Source: UMGS755 sp045590535
GTDB lineage: Bacteria > Bacillota > Clostridia > UBA1381 > UBA9506
Reading direction: 5' to 3'
Length of the DNA: 25,522 nt
Assembly (NCBI GenBank): GCA_045590535.1
Contig: JAZNRE010000040.1
Location: 1 to 25,522, forward strand
This document shows positions 13,820-22,343 of this stretch, piece by piece. Below the pieces are notes generated by a model. That model ran no database searches. It saw nothing but the letters and a program-made list of their open reading frames with translations, and was not told the origin of the DNA. The translations under genes were made by a program, and so were the position numbers. The first letter of the stretch is position 1; every line of letters starts with the position of its first letter.

Positions 13820-15850
13820 ATGAGAATTGCTTTAGCGGGCAATCCAAATTCCGGTAAAACCACCATGTATAACGCTTTAACCGGTCGCAACGAAAAGGTT
13901 GGCAACTGGGCCGGCGTTACAGTGGATAAAAAGGAGCATCTTATTAAGAAGACATATACAGAAGACGAACAACTTGTTGCTGTTGACCTTCCCGGTGCTT
14001 ACTCTATGTCACCTTTCACCAGTGAAGAAAGCATTACAAGCTCTTATGTTAAAAACGAAAACCCCGATGTTATCATCAACATTGTCGATGCTGATAATTT
14101 GAGCCGAAGCCTATTTTTCACAACACAGCTTTTAGAGCTGGGAATTCCCCTGGTTGTTGCTTTAAACAAAAGCGATATCAATGAAAAGAAGGGCAACGAA
14201 ATTGATGCGGATGCACTTTCTTTAAAGCTGCGCTGTCCTGTTGTTAAAACTGTTTCCACTTCAGCAGACGGATTAAAAACGCTGATTGAAACGGCTGTTG
14301 CACAGGCAGGTAAGAGCCAAAGTGCACCTTACATACAGACTTATGTTGACTTGACTGACAAGGCCGCTGTCAACGCCGCTGACCGCAAGCGCTTTGACTT
14401 TGTCAATAAAATTGTAGGGGATGTTGAAACCCGCAAGGTCTTTACCAAGGATAAGAACATTGGCGATAAGATTGATGCTGTTCTTACAAATAAATGGCTG
14501 GGTATTCCGATTTTTGCCGCCGTTATGTTCCTTGTGTTCTACATCTCACAAACCACTCTTGGCACCTGGATTGCCGAAGGTTATGAATTTGAAAACGGAA
14601 CCTTTATTCCCGGACTTGTCCCTCTTCTTGAAGCCTTTCAGGGCTTTGTTGGCGGATTCTTTGAAAACGCAAATCCTCTGGTTTCCGCTATTTTAGTTGA
14701 TGGCGTTATTGGCGGTATGGTTGCCGTTGTTGGTTTTCTTCCTCTTGTTATGGTTATGTATTTCCTCATTGCTCTCTTAGAGGATTGCGGATATATGTCC
14801 CGCGCCGCTGTTGTGCTTGACCCCATCTTTAAAAAAGTTGGTCTGTCCGGCAAATCGGTGATTCCGTTTGTTATCACCATTGGCTGTGCAGTTCCCGGCA
14901 TCATGGCAAGCCGGACCATTCGTAATGAACGGGAACGCAGAGCCGCTGCAATGCTTGCCCCCTTTATGCCTTGCGGTGCCAAAATACCGGTTATAGCCCT
15001 TTTTGCCGGTGCGTTTTTTGAGGACGCCTGGTGGATTAGTGCACTCATGTACTTTGCCGGTATTGCACTTATTTTCCTGGGTGCTCTGCTCATTAACTTT
15101 ATTACAGGATACAAGGCAAGAAAGAACTTCTTTATTATCGAACTTCCCGAATACAAGGCTCCTTCCCTGTGGGGCGCATTTAAGTCGATGTGCAGTCGTG
15201 GTTGGGCGTACATTGTAAAAGCCGCCACAATCATTCTGCTCTGCAACATGGCTGTGCAACTAATGCAATCCTTTACCTGGAGCTTTTCCGTGGCTGAATC
15301 TGCCGACCAGTCTATTCTTGCTTCTTTAGCATCGCCTTTTGCTTATTTACTTTTTCCAATTGTCGGCGTGCTTTCCTGGCAGTTGGCTGCGGCGGCAATT
15401 ACGGGCTTTATTGCCAAAGAAAATGTTGTGGGTACTTTAGCCGTTTGCTTTGTTGGCCTTGAAAACCTCATTGACGCCGAAGAGCTGGCACTTATGGAGG
15501 GCGCCGGTGCTGAAGTTGCCGGCATTATGGCAATCACAAAGGTGGCTGCTCTTGCCTACTTAATGTTTAATCTTTATTCCCCCCCATGCTTTGCGGCCAT
15601 CGGTGCAATGAACGCCGAAATGAAGAGCGCAAAATGGCTTTGGGGCGGAATTGGTCTTCAACTTGGTGTTGGCTACACAGTGGCATATCTTGTCTATACC
15701 ATTGGTTCTCTTATTGTTGGCGACACTCTTAACATGCTTGGCGCCATCAGCGGATTTATCGCAGTTCTTTTTGTAGTCGCTGTGGCTATCGTCATGGCAA
15801 TTCGTTCTAACAAAACCACAAAAATTCAACCATTAAGCAAGGAGATGTAA
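13820..15850 (+). CDS. feoB: Ferrous iron transporter FeoB
   Basis: FeoB imports Fe2+ across the cytoplasmic membrane using an N-terminal G domain. All GTPase motifs are visible: G1 GNPNSGKT (residues 7-14), G2 threonine in WAGVTV (Thr34), G3 DLPG (56-59), G4 NKSD (116-119) and G5 STSADG (about 147). The membrane part follows, with Gate motifs LLEDCGYMSRAAVVLD and GKSVIPFVITIGCAVPG (the conserved Cys), then PFMPCGAKIPVIALF, and later AAAITGFIAKENVVGTL. The 676 residues fit the family. The ATG has AAGGAGG 8 bases upstream. The last codons contain the ribosome binding site of the next gene, 3 bases downstream. Confidence 0.98.
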   Translation: MRIALAGNPNSGKTTMYNALTGRNEKVGNWAGVTVDKKEHLIKKTYTEDEQLVAVDLPGAYSMSPFTSEESITSSYVKNENPDVIINIVDADNLSRSLFFTTQLLELGIPLVVALNKSDINEKKGNEIDADALSLKLRCPVVKTVSTSADGLKTLIETAVAQAGKSQSAPYIQTYVDLTDKAAVNAADRKRFDFVNKIVGDVETRKVFTKDKNIGDKIDAVLTNKWLGIPIFAAVMFLVFYISQTTLGTWIAEGYEFENGTFIPGLVPLLEAFQGFVGGFFENANPLVSAILVDGVIGGMVAVVGFLPLVMVMYFLIALLEDCGYMSRAAVVLDPIFKKVGLSGKSVIPFVITIGCAVPGIMASRTIRNERERRAAAMLAPFMPCGAKIPVIALFAGAFFEDAWWISALMYFAGIALIFLGALLINFITGYKARKNFFIIELPEYKAPSLWGAFKSMCSRGWAYIVKAATIILLCNMAVQLMQSFTWSFSVAESADQSILASLASPFAYLLFPIVGVLSWQLAAAAITGFIAKENVVGTLAVCFVGLENLIDAEELALMEGAGAEVAGIMAITKVAALAYLMFNLYSPPCFAAIGAMNAEMKSAKWLWGGIGLQLGVGYTVAYLVYTIGSLIVGDTLNMLGAISGFIAVLFVVAVAIVMAIRSNKTTKIQPLSKEM

Positions 15851-15853
15851 ACC

Positions 15854-16207
15854 ATGAAAACGGCAATTGTTATCATTCTATTGGTTATTCTTATGGGCGG
15901 CGCGCTTTTATACATCATAAAAGCCAAGAAAAACGGCGTCAAATGTGTAGGCTGCCCTCATGCCGCAGCCTGCAACGGCTGTGAATCACAAGAGGCTGTC
16001 CTGCAAAAGACCTTTAAAATTGAGGGCATGCATTGCCCCCATTGCAAAGCCCGTGTTGAAGAAATTATTGGCGAAATCCATGGCCTAACCGGCACAGTTG
16101 ATTTGGAAAAAGGCGTTGCATTGGTTACATATGCAAAACCCGTGGAAGACGCCCTCATTAAAAGCAAAATTGAAGAGTCGGGCTTTACCGTGGTTGAAAT
16201 CTGGTAA
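15854..16207 (+). CDS. FeoB-associated Cys-rich membrane protein fused to a heavy-metal-associated (HMA) domain
   Basis: The 117-residue protein starts with a membrane segment (residues 4-22, AIVIILLVILMGGALLYII) and a short basic turn (KAKK). A cysteine cluster follows at residues 31-43 (CVGCPHAAACNGC), as in the small FeoB-associated Cys-rich proteins that commonly follow feoB in Bacillota. Residues 52-117 form an HMA ferredoxin-like fold with the metal site GMHCPHCKARVEEI (Cys61, Cys64) and a typical end (IEESGFTVVEIW). The histidine-flanked CPHC replaces the common copper-type GMTCxxC. AAGGAG at the end of feoB is its ribosome binding site. The gene probably handles metal or regulates FeoB at the membrane. 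The joining of these two modules is the unusual point. Confidence 0.88.
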   Translation: MKTAIVIILLVILMGGALLYIIKAKKNGVKCVGCPHAAACNGCESQEAVLQKTFKIEGMHCPHCKARVEEIIGEIHGLTGTVDLEKGVALVTYAKPVEDALIKSKIEESGFTVVEIW

Positions 16208-16233
16208 AGTTTTGCATAAAATGGCTAATAAAT

Positions 16234-16271
16234 ATCCACCCGTGCTATGAGCACGAGTGGATTTCTTTTTT
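16234..16271 (+). terminator. Terminator of the feo operon
   Basis: Arms 16234-16246 (ATCCACCCGTGCT) and 16250-16262 (AGCACGAGTGGAT) pair with one mismatch, and TTCTTTTTT follows. It may also stop the convergent rubrerythrin transcript, but the U tract in that direction is weak. Confidence 0.85.
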
Positions 16272-16282
16272 CTGCATGTTTA

Positions 16283-16816
16283 TCAATAATTTTTTTCTCT
16301 GATTTCAAAATACGCTTTGGGATGAGCGCAAACCGGGCAAGCCTCCGGCGCCTCTTTTCCTTTATGAATATGACCGCAGTTCCGGCAAATCCACACCTCT
16401 TCTTCCTGGCGGGAGAACACCTGATTTTTCTCTAAATTTTCAATCAGCGCTCTGTATCGTTCCTCGTGCTCTTTTTCAATTTCGCCCACCATGGCAAACA
16501 GTCTGGCGATGGAGTCAAACCCTTCTTCCTTTGCCGTTTTGGCAAATTCGGCATACATTTCTGTCCATTCGCTGTTTTCAGCCGCTGCACTTTCTTTCAA
16601 ATTATCTTTTGTGTTGGTGATGCCGCCTAACAGCTTGAACCAAATTTTTGCATGAGCCATTTCATTTTTGGCTGTCTCTGCAAAAATTTCGGCTATTTGT
16701 TCATAGCCCTCTTTTGCTGCCGCAGAAGCATAATAGGTATACTTGTTTCGCGCCTGGGATTCTCCGGCAAATGCCGTTCTTAAGTTTTGTTCAGTTTGCG
16801 TTCCTGCTAATTGCAT
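16283..16816 (-). CDS. rbr: Rubrerythrin
   Basis: This peroxide-scavenging diiron protein of strict anaerobes reduces H2O2 with electrons passed through its rubredoxin centre. At 177 residues it has the classical order. The four-helix diiron domain has ligands in AGESQARNKY (Glu19), AKNEMAHAKIWF (Glu52, His55) and GEIEKEHEERY (Glu115 or nearby, His117). The C-terminal rubredoxin-like domain has Cys144, Cys147, Cys160 and Cys163 (CRNC...CPVC). The frame is open 33 bases further upstream, but the ATG at 16816 has AAAGGAG 9 bases before it and gives the usual N-terminus (MQLAGTQTEQNL). It converges on the feo operon. No clear promoter or PerR box was identified upstream. Confidence 0.96.
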   Translation of the reverse strand: MQLAGTQTEQNLRTAFAGESQARNKYTYYASAAAKEGYEQIAEIFAETAKNEMAHAKIWFKLLGGITNTKDNLKESAAAENSEWTEMYAEFAKTAKEEGFDSIARLFAMVGEIEKEHEERYRALIENLEKNQVFSRQEEEVWICRNCGHIHKGKEAPEACPVCAHPKAYFEIREKNY

Positions 16817-16919
16817 ACAAAAAAACTCCTTTGCGATTATTGTTACCATTATTTGTTCCCTTTTTTACTTTTTGTTATACAGTTTCTCTGTGTTTATCCG
16901 TTAAAATAAGGATTTTCTA

Positions 16920-16948
16920 TTGACTTTTTCCGCCAAAAAATATACAAT
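16920..16948 (+). promoter_or_regulatory. Promoter of the symporter-paaK-ior operon
   Basis: TTGACT (16920-16925), a 17-base spacer and TACAAT (16943-16948) form a strong sigma-A promoter, with a leader of about 45 bases before the symporter ATG. Confidence 0.85.
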
Positions 16949-16998
16949 AGACTATGTATGCTATATTGAACGATATATAATCACACAGAAGAGGACGA

Positions 16999-18522
16999 AT
17001 GGAGTTAACTATGACACAAATTATAGCTTGTATTTTTTTATGTTTGTTTGTAATATTGATGGTTTTTATCGGCGTTAAAAGCTCGAAGCAATCAAAAACC
17101 ATGGAGGGTTTTTTGCTGGGCGGACGAAACATTGGTCCCTGGATTAGTGCTTTTGCTTATGGCACCTCTTATTTTTCCGCCGTTATTTTCATTGGTTATG
17201 CCGGTCGCACCGGTTGGACAGTGGGTATTGGCGGCATTTGGATTGGTATTGGCAACGCTTTAATTGGTTGCCTTTTGGCCTGGTTTTTGTTGGCTCGCCG
17301 CACCCGGCGCATGACTCACAACTTAGGTGCCTCTACCATGCCCGAGTTTTTTGAAAAACGCTTTTTGTCCCCCGGCATGAAGGTTTATGCCGCCCTTATC
17401 ATCTTCGTTTTCTTAGTGCCTTACTGCGCTACGGTTTATAAAGGCTTGGGCTATTTATTTTCGCAAATCTTCCCCATCTTTGGCGCTCACGGTGATGTTG
17501 TTTGCATGTTTATCATTGCCGTGCTTACAGCTGTTTATTTGGTTTTGGGCGGCTATGTTGCCACCGTTATGACAGATTTTATTCAGGGCATTATTATGTT
17601 AGTGGGCGTTTTTGTGATGGTGGCAGTCATTGTTGCCAATCCCGTCGTTGGCGGCTTTTCTGAAGGCTTTGCAAAGCTTGCTGCCATTGAGCCTTCCTTA
17701 ATCAGCATTACAGGCGGCAACAAGTGGTCCTTTTTGCTGATGAACATTTTGCTCACAAGCTTTGGCACCTTAGGTCTGCCGCAGATGATTCACAAATATT
17801 ATGCTATCAGCGATGAAAAGCACATCGGAATAGCGGCCATTGTTTCAACCACCTTTGCCATTGTCATTGGTGTTGGCGCTTATATTATGGGTACCTTTGG
17901 CCGTCTGTATTTAAACAACACATTGCCCGCCGGCAACAATTACGATGCCGTTGTGCCTCAAATGCTTATGAATGCACTTTCGGGCAATTTGTGGACAAAC
18001 ATGATTCTCAGCTTGATTTTACTTTTGGTGCTTTCTGCCTCTATGTCAACCTTATCTTCCATTGTGCTGACCTCCAGCTCATCCATCGCCGTTGACTTGT
18101 TACCGGTTGTAAAGCCCGATTATGATAAGAAAAGACAAATGAAGTTAATGCGCTTTCTTTGCTTTTTGTTTGTAGCTGCATCCTTTATCTTTGCAAGCTT
18201 TAAAATTGCTTTTATCATGCAGCTTATGTCTTTTTCTTGGGGTGTGGTTGCCGGTTGCTTTATCGGCCCATATTTCTGGGGATTGTATTCAAAAAAAGTT
18301 ACCCGCGCCGGCGTTTGGTGCGGTCTTTTATCGGGCCTGTTGGTGGTTGGCGGCTGCACCCTTTACTACACCATAACCGACAGCTTTTTGGCGGCCAGCA
18401 ATTTATCCCAAAATTTTGGCGTTTGCGCCATGGCCGTTTCGGTTTTGGTAACACCTTTGGTGAGCCTGTTTACCAAAAAGTATGACCCCGCCGCTTTGGA
18501 CACGGCTTTTGAAGGACTGTAA
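16999..18522 (+). CDS. Sodium:solute symporter family transporter
   Basis: This 507-residue protein of about 13 membrane segments belongs to the SSS family (PutP/PanF-like). It carries the early GFLLGGRNIGPWISAFAYGTSYFSA-type region (shown in part: FLLGGRNIGPW, residues about 39-49). The sodium-site region includes LVLSASMSTLSSIVLTSSS. In this family, substrates enter with Na+. The first gene of an operon that includes phenylacetate-CoA ligase and indolepyruvate oxidoreductase, it most likely imports an aryl acid or related carboxylate, though the substrate cannot be read from sequence. The ATG at 16999 has GAGG very close. The ATG at 17011 has GGAG 6 bases upstream and may be the true start. 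It lies 34 bases before paaK. Confidence 0.92.
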   Translation: MELTMTQIIACIFLCLFVILMVFIGVKSSKQSKTMEGFLLGGRNIGPWISAFAYGTSYFSAVIFIGYAGRTGWTVGIGGIWIGIGNALIGCLLAWFLLARRTRRMTHNLGASTMPEFFEKRFLSPGMKVYAALIIFVFLVPYCATVYKGLGYLFSQIFPIFGAHGDVVCMFIIAVLTAVYLVLGGYVATVMTDFIQGIIMLVGVFVMVAVIVANPVVGGFSEGFAKLAAIEPSLISITGGNKWSFLLMNILLTSFGTLGLPQMIHKYYAISDEKHIGIAAIVSTTFAIVIGVGAYIMGTFGRLYLNNTLPAGNNYDAVVPQMLMNALSGNLWTNMILSLILLLVLSASMSTLSSIVLTSSSSIAVDLLPVVKPDYDKKRQMKLMRFLCFLFVAASFIFASFKIAFIMQLMSFSWGVVAGCFIGPYFWGLYSKKVTRAGVWCGLLSGLLVVGGCTLYYTITDSFLAASNLSQNFGVCAMAVSVLVTPLVSLFTKKYDPAALDTAFEGL

Positions 18523-18556
18523 GTTTCCCAATTTCAACATGTGAGGAGTCTATATT

Positions 18557-19852
18557 ATGCAATTTTATCAAGAACATCTGGAATGTATGACCAGGCAAGA
18601 GATGAACGCTCTGCAGCTTGAGCGACTGAAAGAGACCGTTGCCTACACATATGAAAATGTTCCTATGTATAAAAAGAGATTTGATGAAATCGGTTTGAAA
18701 CCTTCTCATATTCAAACCCTTTCTGATTTGCAGAAAATCCCTTTTACTGTAAAAAGCGACCTGCGGGATAACTATCCCTTTGGGCTTTTTGCTGTTCCTA
18801 TGAAAAAAATTGTGCGGGTGCATGCCTCCAGCGGCACCACCGGCAAACCCACCGTTGTGGGCTATACCAAACGGGATTTGGATGTTTGGTCCGATTTGAT
18901 TGCCCGTCTTGTGGTGCAGGCCGGCGGCAGCGATGAAGATGTGGCCCAGATTGCCTTTGGTTATGGCCTTTTCACCGGTGCTTTGGGTCTTCACTACGGT
19001 TTGGAGCGTTTAGGCGCCACCATCATCCCCATTTCAAGCGGCAATTCTGAAAAACAGGTTATGCTGATGAAAGATTTTGGCACAACCCTTTTGGTTGCAA
19101 CCCCCTCTTATGCTCTTCACCTTTCTGAAGTGATGGAAGAAATGGGCTATAAAAAAGACGATTTTAAGCTTCGGCTTGCCATGCTTGGCTCTGAAGGTCA
19201 CACCGAAGAGATGCGGGCCGTTTTAGAAGATAAACTGGGCGTTTTGGCCACAGAGAACTATGGTCTTTCCGAGGTTATGGGTCCCGGTGTTGCCGGTGAA
19301 TGTATTTACAAAAACGGTCAGCACATTGCCGAGGACTGCTTCATTTATGAAATTATTGACCCCAAAACCGGCGAAGTTCTCCCCGATGGTGAAACCGGTG
19401 AAGTGGTTATTACCACCATTAACAAAGAAGGCATTCCGATGTTGCGCTATCGCACAAAGGATATTTCTTATTTGATTGACGAGCGTTGCCAGTGCGGCCG
19501 TACGAATCGCCGTATGGCAAAAATTCAGGGTCGTACCGATGATATGCTCATCATTCGTGGTGTTAATGTTTTCCCCTCACAGATTGAAAGTGTTTTGGTG
19601 GGCATGGAACACATTGCTCCTCACTATCAGTTAATTGTTACCAAAAAAGGCTATACCGACCAGTTGGAAGTGCAGGTAGAGCTTGCCGATGCTACGCTTT
19701 TAGAAAGCTTTACACAGCTTGAGGCGGTTGAAAAACGCATTAAACACAAATTGCAGGTGGTGTTGGGACTTTCCGCTAAAGTCAAACTAATGGCGCCAAA
19801 GAGCATTCCCCGGACGGCGGGCAAGGCAAAACGCGTCATTGACCAACGATAA
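18557..19852 (+). CDS. paaK: Phenylacetate-CoA ligase (AMP-forming)
   Basis: This ANL-superfamily enzyme activates phenylacetate and related arylacetates to CoA thioesters with ATP. The 431 residues fit the compact PaaK type. The P-loop HASSGTTGKPTVVGYT spans residues about 89-104. The FGYGLFTGALGLHYG segment, the ATENYGLSEVMGPGVAGEC region and TGEVVITTINKEG with YRTKDIS follow. The C-terminal domain begins at GRTDDMLIIRGVNVFPSQIE. A CQCGR stretch is usual in this family. GAGGAG lies 8 bases before the ATG. In anaerobes PaaK next to iorAB is commonly read as a salvage route, arylacetate to arylacetyl-CoA to arylpyruvate. Indoleacetate or 4-hydroxyphenylacetate may be substrates too. Confidence 0.95.
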   Translation: MQFYQEHLECMTRQEMNALQLERLKETVAYTYENVPMYKKRFDEIGLKPSHIQTLSDLQKIPFTVKSDLRDNYPFGLFAVPMKKIVRVHASSGTTGKPTVVGYTKRDLDVWSDLIARLVVQAGGSDEDVAQIAFGYGLFTGALGLHYGLERLGATIIPISSGNSEKQVMLMKDFGTTLLVATPSYALHLSEVMEEMGYKKDDFKLRLAMLGSEGHTEEMRAVLEDKLGVLATENYGLSEVMGPGVAGECIYKNGQHIAEDCFIYEIIDPKTGEVLPDGETGEVVITTINKEGIPMLRYRTKDISYLIDERCQCGRTNRRMAKIQGRTDDMLIIRGVNVFPSQIESVLVGMEHIAPHYQLIVTKKGYTDQLEVQVELADATLLESFTQLEAVEKRIKHKLQVVLGLSAKVKLMAPKSIPRTAGKAKRVIDQR

Positions 19853-19880
19853 TCCCTCAACTGCAATCCCATAAAACCAT

Positions 19881-19930
19881 GCTGTTATGCCTGCCCGATG
19901 CAGACAGCTCCACCCTATTTTTACGGGCAG
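19881..19930 (+). promoter_or_regulatory. Mutually exclusive hairpins in the paaK-iorA gap
   Basis: Two pairings compete in the 93-base gap. One joins GCTGT (19881-19885) to ACAGC (19904-19908) and CTGC (19891-19894) to GCAG (19900-19903). The other joins CTGCCCG (19891-19897) to CGGGCAG (19924-19930), ending right beside the iorA ribosome binding site AAAGG. This could modulate iorA translation. It is an inference from base pairing only. Confidence 0.35.
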
Positions 19931-19945
19931 AAAGGCTTTGAAACT

Positions 19946-21673
19946 ATGAAAAAATTGATGCTTGGCAACGAAGCAATTGCACGAGGCGCTTATGAAGCAG
20001 GCGTGCGGGTTGCTTCCTCATATCCGGGTACACCCAGTACAGAAATTACAGAATTTATTGCAAAATATGATGAAATATACGCCGAATGGGCGCCCAATGA
20101 AAAGGTGGCCGTTGAAGTGGCTTCCGGTGCTGCAATTGCCGGTGCTCGCTCTCTTTCAGCCATGAAGCATGTTGGCGTGAATGTGGCAGCAGACCCCTTA
20201 TTCACCATGAGTTACATTGGTGTTAACGCCGGTCTTGTGCTTTGCGTTGCCGACGACCCGGGCATGCACAGCTCACAGAACGAGCAGGACAGCCGCAACT
20301 ATGCCATTGCTGCCAAAGTGCCCATGTTAGAGCCTGCTGACAGCGCCGAGTGCCGTGACTTTGTGAAAGAGGCTTATGCCATCAGTGAAAAGTTTGACAC
20401 ACCGGTTATGGTTCGTCTTACCACCCGCGTGGCGCACTCTCAGAGCGAGGTTGAGCTCTTCCCCCGTGAAGATGTGCCGGTGAAGGACTATCAAAAAGAT
20501 GCCTCTAAAAATGTTATGGTGCCGGCTAATGCAAGACCCAGACACATTGTTGTGGAAAAGCGCATGGAGGCCCTTTCTGAATTTGGTGAAAGCTCCGCTT
20601 TAAACCGGGTGGAAATGCAGGATACCAAAATTGGTATTATCACTGCCGGTATTGCCTATCAATATGCCCGTGAGGCATTCCCCAACGCTTCGTTCTTAAA
20701 ACTGGGTATGGTAAATCCCTTGCCCAAAGCCTTGATTGCTGATTTTGTCAGCAAGGTTGATGTATGCTATGTGATTGAAGAATTAGACCCCGTGTTAGAA
20801 CGGCAGATTAAGGCCATGGGTCTTTCAGTGCAGGGCAAAGATAAGCTCTCCCTTTTAGGCGAATATTCCGCCTCTTTCCTGCGGGAAAAATTAGCCGGTG
20901 AAAAGGCCCCCGAAACCTATACGGTGGATGAAGAAATTCCCGTTCGTCCTCCGGTTATGTGCCCTGGCTGCTCGCACCGTGGTGTGTTTTATGTTTTAAA
21001 TAAATTAAAGCTTGTCACAAGCGGCGACATTGGCTGCTATTCCTTGGGTTGTGCCAAACCTTTAGACAGCATTGACACCATCATTTGCATGGGTGCCAGC
21101 ATTTCGGGCCTCCACGGCATGGAAAAAGCCCGTGGTCGTGAATTTGCTCAAAAGTCTGTTGCTGTTTTGGGCGATTCCACCTTCCTCCATTCCGGTGTGA
21201 CCGGTCTTATGGACATGGTTTATAACAAAGGCACCTCAACCGTAATTATTCTGGATAATTCCATCACCGGTATGACCGGCCATCAGGATAACCCCTCAAC
21301 TGGCTTGACCATTAAAGGCGAGCCCACTCGTCAGGTAGATTTAGAAAAGCTTTGCCACGCTCTTGGCGTTGATTTGGTCACCGTGGCTGACCCCTTTGAT
21401 GTGGATAATTTTGAAAAGGTTCTCCGTGAGCATTTAGCCACAGAGGCACCCTCTGTTATCATTGCACAGCGCCCCTGCGCACTGCTTAAAAAAGCCGGCT
21501 ACACAGGCTGCTGCACCATTACTGACGCCTGCAAAAACTGCAAAATGTGCATGAAGCTGGGTTGCCCTGCCATTTCCATGACCGAAAACGGCCCGGTGAT
21601 TGATGACACCCTTTGCAACGGTTGCGGTCTTTGCGTTAATGTTTGCAAATTTGGTGCTATTGTACAAAAATAA
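19946..21673 (+). CDS. iorA: Indolepyruvate:ferredoxin oxidoreductase, alpha subunit
   Basis: IorA and IorB form the TPP-dependent enzyme that oxidatively decarboxylates arylpyruvates to arylacetyl-CoA with reduction of ferredoxin, or runs in reverse. The 575-residue alpha subunit has the pyrimidine-binding domain first (LMLGNEAIARGAYEAGV, then SYPGTPSTEI). The TPP motif starts at about residue 409 (GDSTFLHSGVTG, ending in LDNSITGMTGHQDN). Two [4Fe-4S] motifs end the protein (CKNCKMCMKLGCP and CNGCGLCVNVCK, residues about 528-570). The frame is open to 19898, but the ATG at 19946 gives the family-typical MKKLMLGN start and has AAAGG 10 bases upstream. It follows paaK by 93 bases and precedes iorB by 51. 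Confidence 0.97.
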   Translation: MKKLMLGNEAIARGAYEAGVRVASSYPGTPSTEITEFIAKYDEIYAEWAPNEKVAVEVASGAAIAGARSLSAMKHVGVNVAADPLFTMSYIGVNAGLVLCVADDPGMHSSQNEQDSRNYAIAAKVPMLEPADSAECRDFVKEAYAISEKFDTPVMVRLTTRVAHSQSEVELFPREDVPVKDYQKDASKNVMVPANARPRHIVVEKRMEALSEFGESSALNRVEMQDTKIGIITAGIAYQYAREAFPNASFLKLGMVNPLPKALIADFVSKVDVCYVIEELDPVLERQIKAMGLSVQGKDKLSLLGEYSASFLREKLAGEKAPETYTVDEEIPVRPPVMCPGCSHRGVFYVLNKLKLVTSGDIGCYSLGCAKPLDSIDTIICMGASISGLHGMEKARGREFAQKSVAVLGDSTFLHSGVTGLMDMVYNKGTSTVIILDNSITGMTGHQDNPSTGLTIKGEPTRQVDLEKLCHALGVDLVTVADPFDVDNFEKVLREHLATEAPSVIIAQRPCALLKKAGYTGCCTITDACKNCKMCMKLGCPAISMTENGPVIDDTLCNGCGLCVNVCKFGAIVQK

Positions 21674-21724
21674 AGCTTTTCTCAAAATAACACAGCGCTC
21701 CTAAAGGGGCGGATGGAGGTTTTT

Positions 21725-22288
21725 ATGAATATTATGATTGTAGGCGTTGGCGGACAGGGTACACTGCTTGCTAGTCGCATTTTAGGCGCCGCAGCCCTGC
21801 GGGCCGGTAAACAAGTTAAATTATCTGAGGTCCACGGCATGAGCCAGCGTGGCGGTAGTGTTGTGACCTATGTGAAATACGGCGACCGTGTGGATTCTCC
21901 TGTTATTGAAAAGGGCGAAGCCGACATGATTATTGCTTTTGAAGAGCTGGAGGCATATCGCAGCCTGCCCTATTTAAAAAAAGATGGCGTGATGATTGTG
22001 AACACCCAAAAAACCAATCCCATGCCGGTTATCACCGGTGCTATGTCCTATCCTGAACACATCACCGAAACCATTAAAGAAAAAGGCATCACCATTATCA
22101 CCTGCGACGCCTTAGACCTTGCCAAAAAGGCAGGCAACATTAAGGCTGTGAATGTGGCTTTAATCGGCGTTATGGCAAAGAATTCGCCCCTTTCCAAAGA
22201 AATCTGGGAGGGCGCCCTTACCGATGCTGTTCCTGCAAAGTTTTTGGAACTCAATCAAAAAGCCTTTGCTTTAGGCTATGAACAATAA
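21725..22288 (+). CDS. iorB: Indolepyruvate:ferredoxin oxidoreductase, beta subunit
   Basis: The 187-residue subunit contains the pyruvate:ferredoxin oxidoreductase gamma-type domain, with MIVGVGGQGTLLASRIL at the N-terminus, then LSEVHGMSQRGGSVVTYVKYG and a DMIIAFEELEAYR segment. These are the standard IorB features. It partners with the IorA subunit encoded just upstream. The ATG at 21725 has GGAGG 5 bases before it. An in-frame ATG at 21713 overlaps that ribosome binding site and is unlikely. No cofactor-binding cysteines are expected in this subunit and none are arranged as a cluster. Confidence 0.95.
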   Translation: MNIMIVGVGGQGTLLASRILGAAALRAGKQVKLSEVHGMSQRGGSVVTYVKYGDRVDSPVIEKGEADMIIAFEELEAYRSLPYLKKDGVMIVNTQKTNPMPVITGAMSYPEHITETIKEKGITIITCDALDLAKKAGNIKAVNVALIGVMAKNSPLSKEIWEGALTDAVPAKFLELNQKAFALGYEQ

Positions 22289-22343
22289 AAACAAAACAGC
22301 GGATTTCTCTTTTAAATTTCATGCAAGAAAGGAAGGAATCATT

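Noticed and set aside
14638..15259. Two long minus-strand open frames inside feoB
   Set aside because: They mirror the membrane part of feoB, have low-complexity composition and no ribosome binding site. FeoB on the plus strand is unambiguous.
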